DNA of 16,590 nt, from NCBI GenBank assembly GCA_009692585.1, contig SHYX01000071.1, forward strand, positions 1 through 16,590, in the 5' to 3' direction. Shown piece by piece: positions 6,191 through 14,269 of this stretch; within the stretch, counting starts at the first letter, position 1; each line of letters begins with the position of its first letter. A program made the translations under genes and the position numbers. Source of the DNA: Myxococcales bacterium (GTDB lineage: Bacteria; Myxococcota; UBA796; SXON01). The notes under the pieces were generated by a model. That model had not been told where the DNA came from. It searched no databases and was given only the letters and a program-made list of their open reading frames with translations.

Positions 6191-8830
6191 ATGCTGCTGC
6201 TCCTCGCGCTCGTCGGCTGTGCCACCGACCCCGTCGACTCTGCGGATACCGCCCTGGCCGATCCCGGTTGCCAGGCGCTCCTGGCCGACCCGACCCTGCT
6301 CCGATGGGAGGGCGTCGAGCCCGGAAGTGTGGTCACCGCCTCGTTCATGGCGACCAACGTGTGTGCGGTGGGTGACGACGCGCTCCTGGTCGCGGCCTCG
6401 TCGACGGACGCGGCGTTTGTCGTCGACCTGACCAACGAGCTGACGCTCTTGCCCGGTCAAGCCGCCACGTTCGTCGTCACCTTCACCGCGATCGACAACG
6501 CCTCGCACTACGGCACCATCGCCCTGGACAGCAACGACGCGACCCAGCCGCAGCAGTTCGTCTCGCTCGAAGGGATCGTCACCACCGACGCCGACGGCGA
6601 CGGCTTCGCCAACCTCGGCGCCGGCGGTGACGACTGTGACGACGGCGACGCCGACGTGCATCCCGGCGCCAACGAGGTGTGGTACGACGGCGTCGATCAG
6701 GACTGCGATGGCGGCAGCGACTTCGACCAGGACCTGGACGGCTGGCCGGCGCTCGCCTACGGCGGCAACGATTGCAACGACGCCGACGCCGACGTGCATC
6801 CCGGTGCCGACGAGGTCCTGGACGATGTCGACCAGGATTGCGACGACATGGTGGACGAAGACTTCGTGCTCCCCGGCGAGGTGATCGTCGCCGAAGTGAT
6901 GCCCTCGCCGGCGTGGGTTTACGACGACCTGGGTGAGTGGTTCGAAGTCCAGAACGTCGGCGTCAACCGCATCGACCTGTTTGGCTGGGAGGTCGTCAAC
7001 GCCGCTGGGGCCGTCTTTGTGGTGGACCGCCACGTCGAGCTCGTCGGTGGCGGCACGGCGGTCCTCGGCAACAACCAGGACGCCCTGACCAACGGGGGCG
7101 TCTACATCGACGCGGCGTACGACGGCGCGGGGTGGATCCTCACCGGCAGCGACGGCATCGACCTCCGCGTCGACGGTCGGGTGATCTCGTCGATGTACTG
7201 GCGCAATGCGGTGGACGGCGCGGCGCGACAGCTCGACCCGGACCACCTCAACGTGGCCGACGCCGGCGAGCCCGCGTGGTGGTGTGACGCGCACACGTCC
7301 TACTCCGACGCCGACCTGGGGACGCCCGGTCGTCCCAACGACCCGTGCACCTCGGTCGACGAGGATGGGGACGGCCTGACGGAGGACGACGGCGACTGCG
7401 ACGACACCGACGCCAGCATCAATCCCGACGCCTCCGACCCGTGGGACGGGGTCGACAACGATTGCGACGGGCGGCGCGACAACCCCCTGGTCACCGACGT
7501 CGCGACGGCGGTCATCGACGGCTCCACCTCGACGTACCTGACCGGCAACTCCGGCATCGGCGCCGGGGATGTCACCGGCGACGGCACCGACGATCTGGTC
7601 CTGGGCGCGAACTATGCCAGCAGCTACGCCGGCAGCGTCTGGGTCATCGACTCGGCGGACGTGATCGGGGCCTCCGGGTTGGTGAGCAGCCTGGATCTCG
7701 CGACGGTGAGCGGCGAGACCTACAGCTACTCGGCGGCGCTCCCCAGCCGCCTGGCCGATCTCGACGGCGACGGGACGGCCGATCTGGTGGTCGGCGGCTC
7801 ACCCTACACGTCCTACGGCGGCTTCGCGGCGACCTTGTACGCGGGCGGCTCGTCGCTCTCCGGCATCATGGACAGCGACGACGCCTACGCCACGGTCGAA
7901 AACGACGCCGACTACGGCTACGGCACCGTGCGCATCAGCACCAGCCTCGACATCGACGGCGACGGCGTGCCCGAGCTGGTCCACACCGACCCCTACTACT
8001 CCGAGGCGGCCGCCACCGTGTACTACAGCGGTCGTGTCGCGCTGTACGACGTCAGCGCCGCGACGGGGGCGCTCACCGAAGACGATGACGCGACGGCGGT
8101 GCTGACGTGTTCTCAGGGCAGCGGCCTGCTTGGTTGGAACTCCGGCGGCGGCGACCTGAACGGGGATGGGTACGACGACCTGGTGGTGGGGGCACCGGGG
8201 GTCATCGGCGCCGTTTCGGGGGGCGGGATTGTCTACGTCGTGACCGGCCGCGACCTCGATGGCGAGAGCGACGTCGAGGATGTCGCCAGCAACACCATCT
8301 ACGGTTCCACAGTCGATGCCGGCGTCGGCCGCGGCGGCATCGTGGTCGCCGATTTCGACGCCAGCGGCGGGCTCGACCTCGCGGTCGGCGGTCCGGGCGC
8401 GGGCGAGGTGTACCTCTTCCTCGACGCGGGTTCGCTTCCCGACGAAGAAGAGACCAACAACGCCGACACCACGTTGGACGGTCCGAACACCTTCGGCTTC
8501 GCCTTGTGGGTCGACGATCTCGACAACGACGGCCGGAATGACCTCGCGGTCGGGGACCCGGCCATCAATCCCACCTTCGCCAGCAGCTACGCGTGGTACA
8601 CGGCGCGAGGCGCCGACGTTGGTCAGGTCTTCTTGTACGACCGTAGCGTACTGACCGCGGGAGGCACCCAGCCCACGACCGCCGCCTTTGCGGGCCTGAC
8701 CGGCGCGGCCAGGGGCGACCTGTTCGGTGCGGTCCTGGGCGGCGGCGACTTCAACGGCGACAATGCCGCGGACCTCGTGGTGGGCGCGCCCGCCACCGAC
8801 GGCGCGGCCTACGTGGTGCTCGGCAACTGA
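6191..8830 (+). CDS. Lipoprotein with MopE repeats, lamin-tail domain and seven FG-GAP repeats
   Basis: This encodes 879 residues. MLLLLALVGC is a lipoprotein signal with Cys10 in the lipobox. Residues about 27-130 look like an Ig-like ASH/choice-of-anchor D type domain (VTFTAIDNASHYGTIALDS). Two MopE-like acidic Cys repeats follow (about 133-176 and 178-223; GGDDCDDGDADVHPGA and DGVDQDCD are visible). Residues about 229-384 fit a lamin-tail domain (VIVAEVMPSP, GEWFEVQNVG, closing in GTPGRPND). A third MopE-like repeat covers about 389-429. From about 453 to the end are seven FG-GAP turns, at about 460, 523, 587, 654, 721, 776 and 853 (for example LADLDGDGTADLVVGG), enough for one seven-bladed Ca-binding beta-propeller like the integrin alpha head. 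The predicted role is a surface adhesion or binding protein. The transporter ORF begins at or just after its stop codon. Confidence 0.88.
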   Translation: MLLLLALVGCATDPVDSADTALADPGCQALLADPTLLRWEGVEPGSVVTASFMATNVCAVGDDALLVAASSTDAAFVVDLTNELTLLPGQAATFVVTFTAIDNASHYGTIALDSNDATQPQQFVSLEGIVTTDADGDGFANLGAGGDDCDDGDADVHPGANEVWYDGVDQDCDGGSDFDQDLDGWPALAYGGNDCNDADADVHPGADEVLDDVDQDCDDMVDEDFVLPGEVIVAEVMPSPAWVYDDLGEWFEVQNVGVNRIDLFGWEVVNAAGAVFVVDRHVELVGGGTAVLGNNQDALTNGGVYIDAAYDGAGWILTGSDGIDLRVDGRVISSMYWRNAVDGAARQLDPDHLNVADAGEPAWWCDAHTSYSDADLGTPGRPNDPCTSVDEDGDGLTEDDGDCDDTDASINPDASDPWDGVDNDCDGRRDNPLVTDVATAVIDGSTSTYLTGNSGIGAGDVTGDGTDDLVLGANYASSYAGSVWVIDSADVIGASGLVSSLDLATVSGETYSYSAALPSRLADLDGDGTADLVVGGSPYTSYGGFAATLYAGGSSLSGIMDSDDAYATVENDADYGYGTVRISTSLDIDGDGVPELVHTDPYYSEAAATVYYSGRVALYDVSAATGALTEDDDATAVLTCSQGSGLLGWNSGGGDLNGDGYDDLVVGAPGVIGAVSGGGIVYVVTGRDLDGESDVEDVASNTIYGSTVDAGVGRGGIVVADFDASGGLDLAVGGPGAGEVYLFLDAGSLPDEEETNNADTTLDGPNTFGFALWVDDLDNDGRNDLAVGDPAINPTFASSYAWYTARGADVGQVFLYDRSVLTAGGTQPTTAAFAGLTGAARGDLFGAVLGGGDFNGDNAADLVVGAPATDGAAYVVLGN

Positions 8831-8847
8831 CCCGCATCGCGGCACTG

Positions 8848-9669
8848 TTGACGGTGTGGTTGGTGTGGGGTTCGACCTACTACGCCATCCGCGTGGCGTT
8901 GGAGGCGTTCCCCCCCTTCGGCATGGCCGCGGTGCGGCTGGTGGCGGCCGGCGCGGTGCTGCTGGCGTGGGGCCGCTGGAACGGCGAGGCGTGGCCCCGT
9001 CGCGCGAGTCTGGGGCCGCTGGCGCTGGCCGGGGTGCTGATGTTCCTCGGCGGCAACGGCTCGGTGGTCTGGGCACAGCAGAGCGTCTCGTCGGGACTGG
9101 TGGCGGTGCTCGTGGGCGTGGTTCCGCTCTACACCGCGGCCGCCGGGCTGTGCGTCGGGGAGCGAGTGAGCCTCCCTCAGTGGGGTGGCATCGCGCTCGG
9201 CGTCGGTGGCATCGTGGTGTTGCAGGGGGATCAGCAGCTCTCGGGGGACGTGCTCGTCACCGGAGTGCTCACCGTCGGGTCGATCGCCTGGACGCTCGGC
9301 TCACTGGCCAGCAAGCTGCAGAACGAGACGACGCCGACGATGTCCAGCGGTGTGCAGATGCTCGCGGGAGGGGTGCTCCTCGGCGTGGCCGCGGTCGCGA
9401 CCGACGAGCCCATCCCGAGCGTGTGGCCATTGCGCAGCGTCCTCGCGGTGCTCTACCTGTTCAGCTTTGGCTCGGTGCTGGCGTTCTCAGCCTATACCTG
9501 GCTGTTGCGGAACACCTCGCTCGCGCTGGCGACCAGCTACGCCTACGTCAATCCGGTGGTGGCCGTGCTCATCGGCATCGTCTTCGGTGGCGAAGTGTTG
9601 GCGCGCGAAGGCTGGCTCGGGCTGGTGATGATCGTGGCCGCGGTGGGGTTGGTGACCCGGAAGCGGTGA
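8848..9669 (+). CDS. EamA/DMT superfamily permease
   Basis: The 273 residues are almost entirely hydrophobic, with about ten predicted membrane helices in two EamA halves. Landmarks include VWGSTYYAIRVALE near the N-terminus, NGSVVWAQQ (about 63-71), the PLYTAAAG region, and a second half containing SYAYVNPVVAVLIG near the C-terminus. The family exports or imports small metabolites such as amino acids, purines or cofactors; no substrate can be assigned. The TTG start at 8848 cuts into helix 1. The frame stays open upstream, and a CTG at 8827 would give LTRIAALLTVWLVWG, a complete first helix, with a four-base CTGA overlap with the upstream lipoprotein stop. I keep TTG as the conservative start but think the real one may be CTG. 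It converges with thiC across 12 bases. Confidence 0.9.
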   Translation: MTVWLVWGSTYYAIRVALEAFPPFGMAAVRLVAAGAVLLAWGRWNGEAWPRRASLGPLALAGVLMFLGGNGSVVWAQQSVSSGLVAVLVGVVPLYTAAAGLCVGERVSLPQWGGIALGVGGIVVLQGDQQLSGDVLVTGVLTVGSIAWTLGSLASKLQNETTPTMSSGVQMLAGGVLLGVAAVATDEPIPSVWPLRSVLAVLYLFSFGSVLAFSAYTWLLRNTSLALATSYAYVNPVVAVLIGIVFGGEVLAREGWLGLVMIVAAVGLVTRKR

Positions 9670-9681
9670 GTCGTCATCGCC

Positions 9682-11331
<1,650 letters not shown>

Positions 11332-11600
11332 TCACCGAGTACTCGTCGCCGCTGAAGAAGACGCCATGTGGCAGCCGGCGTTCCCGAACCGCGCGGGGAT
11401 GGCGCGACGACGGAGCGTGAGGCGGTGATGGTCGAGCGATTCCACCTCCTGCTCGTACCCGTCAGGGGTCCTGACTGGTTCGCGGCGGCGGTACTCCTCT
11501 CTCGTCTGCGGCCGCGAGACCTCGGCAGGGGTGGAGGACCACCGCAGCCGTGGCCAACTCGGTGGTGACCTCGGCAGGCCAGCTCGACCTGCGGCGTGCC

Positions 11601-11775
11601 GCGTCGTGAGCTGACCGCTCGCAACTGCAACCGATCTAACGGTTCATCGACATGAACAGCGAGTTCGGTTTCGTGGTGCAACCGCTCTCGGTGTTCAACG
11701 CGATGAACATCGAATTCGGTTGCGCCTTGCAACCGAATTCTCGCTTCAACAACGCGAACATCGAGTTCGGCTGCC
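11601..11775. repeat. 51-bp tandem repeat array with alternating hairpins
   Basis: Copies begin at 11652 (ATGAAC), 11703 (ATGAAC) and 11754 (GCGAAC, partial); GCAACCG recurs at exactly 51-base steps (11627, 11678, 11729). By eye the two full copies share about 35 of 51 bases. A further degenerate copy lies at 11601-11651. Each unit holds two inverted repeats: a long one centred on GTTGC/GCAAC and a short one of the type GTTCAT-CGAC-ATGAAC (11642-11657), seen again as TGTTCA-N6-TGAACA (11692-11709). The period is 17 codons, so all three minus-strand frames and at least one plus-strand frame stay open through the full copies. It is not a CRISPR, because the segments between palindromes are themselves repeated. 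Confidence 0.75.
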
Positions 11776-11821
11776 CGGCCGTTTGGGAGGGCGACCGGGT
11801 GGGGTTTACCAGCGCAATCAT
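11636..11821 (-). CDS. Possible small repetitive protein (61 residues)
   Basis: The ATG at 11821 overlaps the stop of the 42-residue ORF as ATGA, a classic coupling arrangement. The product begins MIALVNPTRSPSQTAG and then contains units of the kind QPNSMF...EFGC, KAQPNSMF...ESGC and KPNSLFMSMNR, ending exactly with the repeat array at the TAG (11638-11636). Third positions are mostly G/C. No family is recognised. Against it: the array is partly palindromic, so the plus strand also encodes a similar-looking peptide (MNSEFG..., QPNSRFN), and no independent ribosome binding site is present. It may simply be an open frame through a non-coding repeat. Confidence 0.25.
   Translation of the reverse strand: MIALVNPTRSPSQTAGQPNSMFALLKREFGCKAQPNSMFIALNTESGCTTKPNSLFMSMNR
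11712..11740. repeat. Perfect 12-bp inverted repeat with 5-base loop
   Basis: GAATTCGGTTGC (11712-11723), GCCTT, then GCAACCGAATTC (11729-11740). As RNA this would be a stable 12-bp hairpin. The equivalent segment one repeat earlier (11661-11689) keeps 9 of 12 pairs. No T-run follows on either strand, so it is not a standard terminator. Confidence 0.8.
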
Positions 11822-11946
11822 CCGGCGGCGTCGTCGTCGATGCAGACGACGGGCCGAGACGGGTCCGGCGGCTCGGCGTACAGCTCCTTCGGCGCGGGCG
11901 AGCACGCGGTCGCCACGAGCAGCGCTTCCTGCTTTTCGTCCAGCAT
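11818..11946 (-). CDS. Possible small protein of 42 residues, unknown function
   Basis: The ORF begins MLDEKQEALLVATAC and ends VVCIDDDAAG. Support: GGAG five bases before the ATG on the minus strand, about nine in ten third positions G or C, a balanced amino-acid mix, and a Ser/Ala-rich plus-strand translation of the kind usually seen opposite a real gene. ALLVATAC resembles a lipobox (A-T-A-C), but the N-terminus is acidic rather than basic, so a Sec lipoprotein signal is doubtful. The same frame is open further upstream without a good start. Its stop overlaps the start of the 61-residue ORF. The function is unknown. Confidence 0.35.
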   Translation of the reverse strand: MLDEKQEALLVATACSPAPKELYAEPPDPSRPVVCIDDDAAG

Positions 11947-11955
11947 CCTCTCTCC
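11947..11955 (-). promoter_or_regulatory. Ribosome binding site GGAGAGAGG before the 42-residue ORF
   Basis: On the minus strand GGAGAGAGG directly precedes the ATG at 11946, placing GGAG five bases from it. It is one of the better Shine-Dalgarno matches in the window and is the main reason to take this small ORF seriously. Confidence 0.4.
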
Positions 11956-12103
11956 ACTTGGGGGCGGATCCTCCGGGACTTCGTCCGCGCCCGGCCTCGC
12001 CGTCGAGAACCCGTTCGCGTAGGTGGCGCGGCAGGGGGTGAGCGCAGGGCCTCGGGCCCGAAGCGAACGCCCGGCGCCGAAGGCGGCCGCCCTCGCTTTG
12101 CGG

Positions 12104-12109
12104 TACCAT
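12104..12109 (+). promoter_or_regulatory. Possible -10 hexamer (TACCAT) before the VCBS lipoprotein ATG
   Basis: TACCAT is followed by six bases (CCCTGG) and the ATG at 12116. It fits TANNNT at a leaderless spacing and no Shine-Dalgarno is visible. It lies in CGGTACC, a string also found between the divergent genes at 203 and 264. Confidence 0.35.
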
Positions 12110-12115
12110 CCCTGG

Positions 12116-13885
12116 ATGCGTCCGCTGGTCCCCTCCGTCACGCTGTTCTTCGGCCTCGCCTGCAACGACTACGATCTGGCCCAGACGGTGCAGCCGCAGG
12201 GCGTGGACGAAGCCTGTGACGACGACGATGCGCCCGACGCCGACGAGGTGGACCCGGATGCCGCGTGTCTACGCGAGCCGATGGTCGGCAGCTTCACCCC
12301 CGTGGTGGAGTGGCAGTGGAACAGCAATCCCATCCTGCCGGACTACGACGACATCATGACCACCCCCGCCGTGGGTGACGTCAATGCCGACGGAATTCCG
12401 GACGTGGTCTTCGCCAGCTTCGCCGGGGGCGCCTACACCTCGCCGGGGGCGATCACCGCGGTGTCGGGCAACAGCGGGGCGACGCTGTGGAGCGTGGCGC
12501 CGGGCACCTACTCGAGCGGGGGGATTGCCCTCGGTGATCTCGATGGGGACGGCACCGTAGAGGTGTGCACCGCCGGGACGCAGTACGCCGTGGTGTGCCT
12601 GGACGGCGCCGGGAACCTGAAGTGGGCGGCGGGCGCCGAGGTGTCGTACATCGGCTCGCCAGCCATCGCCGACCTCGATGGGGACGGCCTCGCGGAGGTG
12701 ATCCTCGGCCGGCAGGTGTTCAACCACGACGGCAGCGTGCGGTGGAGCGGCAGCGGCGGCGTCGGCTACAGCCTCAGCTTCGCCGCCGACATGGACCTGG
12801 ACCCGGCGCTGGAGGTCGTCGCCGGCAACACGGTCTACGACACCGATGGCAGCGTGCTGTGGAGCTCCGGCGGCTTCGACGGCATCGCCGCGGTGGGCGA
12901 CTTCGACGGCGACGGGAAACCCGAGGTGGTGACCACCGGGAACGGGATGATCACCCTGACCGGAAACGACGGCGTCGTGCGGTGGAGCGTGCCGATGCCG
13001 GCTGGCGGCGGCGGCCCGCCCACGGTGGCGGACTTCGACGGCGACGGTGCCGCGGAGATCGGGGTCGCCGGCGCGTACGTCTACGCGGTGATTGAGGGCG
13101 ACGGGACCACGTTGTGGTCGATGCCGGTGCAGGACTGGTCCAGCTCGGTGACCGGCAGCGCCGTCTTCGACTTCGAGGGCGACGGTGCGGCCGAGGTCGT
13201 CTACGCCGACGAGATCACCCTGTGGATCTTCGACGGCGCCACCGGCACCGTCGAGCTGGCGATGGACGGGCACGCCTCGGGCACGCTCTACGAGTACCCG
13301 CTCATCGCGGACGTGGATGCCGACGGCTCCACCGAGATCATCCTCGCCTCGAACAACTACGCCTTCGACGGCTGGAACGGCATCACCGTCATCGGCGACG
13401 CCAACTCCTCCTGGGCGCCGAGCCGTCCGGTATGGAACCAGTTCGCCTACAGCATCACCAACATCGACGACGACCTGGGTGTGCCCGTGATCCCTCAGAA
13501 AAACTGGCTCAGCTGGAACAACTTCCGCGCCGGCGGCACGCTCGCGGGGCCCCCCAACTGGCTGCCCGACCTCGTGGTGGAGGCGTCTTCCTGTGCCGAC
13601 ACCTGCGGCGGGATGCGCGCCAACGTGTACGCCACGGTGTCCAACGAAGGACTCTCGCTCGCCGAGCGCGTGCGCATCGAGGTGTTGGGTCCCGATGGCG
13701 ACGTGCTGGACAGCGCCACCATCGACACCATCGAGAGCGGCGAGAGCGAGGTCGCCGGTCCGTTCGAGCTGGGGCGTCCGGAGTGGAGGTCGGGCGTGCG
13801 GGTGCGGGTGGACGGCGCCGACCTCATCGAGGAGTGCGACGAGGACCACAATACCTCGGCAGCGCTGCCCTGGCCGTGTGAGTAA
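12116..13885 (+). CDS. VCBS/FG-GAP repeat lipoprotein with C-terminal CARDB-like domain
   Basis: This encodes 589 residues. MRPLVPSVTLFFGLAC is a lipoprotein signal with Cys16 lipidated. An Asp/Glu-rich linker (about 30-48) leads into about eight propeller repeats whose Ca-binding turns start near 87, 140, 186, 225 (degenerate, DMDLDP), 261, 305, 351 and 399 (for example GDLDGDGTVEV). Strands such as GSVRWSG and DGTTLWS recall PQQ-like propeller blades. Residues about 436-475 contain RPVWNQFAYSITNI and KNWLSWNNFR, a segment I have seen as typical of such myxobacterial proteins. Residues about 483-585 look like a CARDB Ig-type adhesion domain (LPDLVVEASS), with Cys493, Cys497, Cys574 and Cys588 as possible disulphides. 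I choose ATG 12116 because the in-frame upstream GTG (12023) would precede the signal with an Arg-rich stretch. It should be surface exposed; the ligand is unknown. The next gene follows after 6 bases. Confidence 0.9.
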   Translation: MRPLVPSVTLFFGLACNDYDLAQTVQPQGVDEACDDDDAPDADEVDPDAACLREPMVGSFTPVVEWQWNSNPILPDYDDIMTTPAVGDVNADGIPDVVFASFAGGAYTSPGAITAVSGNSGATLWSVAPGTYSSGGIALGDLDGDGTVEVCTAGTQYAVVCLDGAGNLKWAAGAEVSYIGSPAIADLDGDGLAEVILGRQVFNHDGSVRWSGSGGVGYSLSFAADMDLDPALEVVAGNTVYDTDGSVLWSSGGFDGIAAVGDFDGDGKPEVVTTGNGMITLTGNDGVVRWSVPMPAGGGGPPTVADFDGDGAAEIGVAGAYVYAVIEGDGTTLWSMPVQDWSSSVTGSAVFDFEGDGAAEVVYADEITLWIFDGATGTVELAMDGHASGTLYEYPLIADVDADGSTEIILASNNYAFDGWNGITVIGDANSSWAPSRPVWNQFAYSITNIDDDLGVPVIPQKNWLSWNNFRAGGTLAGPPNWLPDLVVEASSCADTCGGMRANVYATVSNEGLSLAERVRIEVLGPDGDVLDSATIDTIESGESEVAGPFELGRPEWRSGVRVRVDGADLIEECDEDHNTSAALPWPCE

Positions 13886-13891
13886 GCGCGC

Positions 13892-14269
13892 ATGTTTCGT
13901 TCGCTCAATGTGCTCGGTCAGCCGCTGGCGCCGTGTTCCCATGATCCGAAGACCGGTTGGTACCGGGACGGTTGTTGCAACAGCGACGCCAATGATCGTG
14001 GCCTTCACGTGGTGTGCGCGCAGGTGACCGCCGACTTTCTGGCGTACCTCCAGGCCTCCGGCAACGACCTGCTCACCCCGGCGCCGGAGTTCGGCTTTCC
14101 GGGTCTGGTCCCGGGGGACCAGTGGTGCGTGGTGGCCACGAGCTGGCTGCAGGCCGCGCACTCCGGGCGCGCCTGCCCGGTGGTCTTGGAGAGCACCCAT
14201 CAGGCGGCGCTCGGCGTGATTCCCCTCGAGGTGCTGATGGCCCACGCCGCCGGAGGCGAGGATGCTTGA
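13892..14269 (+). CDS. DUF2237 family protein
   Basis: The 125 residues match the usual length of this small family. Conserved blocks are NVLGQPLAPC (6-15), DPKTGWYRDGCCN (18-30), GLHVVCA (37-43), EFGFPGLVPGD (66-76), QWCV (77-80) and VVLESTH (97-103). Conserved Cys15, Cys28, Cys29, Cys42 and Cys79 plus His39 and His103 could hold a metal or form a redox site, but no biochemical function is known to me. No signal peptide is visible, so it should be cytoplasmic. It sits 6 bases after the VCBS lipoprotein stop, and its own stop overlaps the next ATG (ATGCTTGA), so it is in the middle of a translationally coupled run. Confidence 0.92.
   Translation: MFRSLNVLGQPLAPCSHDPKTGWYRDGCCNSDANDRGLHVVCAQVTADFLAYLQASGNDLLTPAPEFGFPGLVPGDQWCVVATSWLQAAHSGRACPVVLESTHQAALGVIPLEVLMAHAAGGEDA
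14252..14256 (+). promoter_or_regulatory. Shine-Dalgarno GGAGG fixing the start of the sialidase-like gene
   Basis: GGAGG lies inside the end of the DUF2237 gene, five bases before the ATG at 14262. It supports the overlapping start and independent re-initiation on a shared mRNA. Confidence 0.6.

Noticed and set aside
6179..7294. 371-residue minus-strand ORF opposite the FG-GAP lipoprotein
   Set aside because: Val/Asp/His-rich shadow of the Asp-rich coding strand with no recognisable domain.
8909..8917. C-run in the permease gene as a frameshift or phase-variation site
   Set aside because: The frame is continuous through a normal EamA sequence, and seven C bases are expected by chance at this GC content.
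11368..11568. 66-residue plus-strand ORF
   Set aside because: There is no family match, the start is a GTG without a good ribosome binding site, and the end is Pro/Gly/Arg-rich. It is too weak to list.
11601..11790. CRISPR-like array
   Set aside because: The spacing is regular, but the sequence between palindromes is itself repeated, there are only two to three copies, and no cas genes are present.
11652..12041. Plus-strand ORF beginning in the repeat array (MNSEFGF...)
   Set aside because: After about 45 residues it becomes an Arg/Pro-rich stretch typical of non-coding GC-rich DNA, and no ribosome binding site precedes it. The repeat part is kept as a finding.
12269..14245. 658-residue minus-strand ORF
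   Set aside because: It runs antisense to two well-supported genes (VCBS lipoprotein and DUF2237) and is a His/Arg/Val-rich shadow frame.
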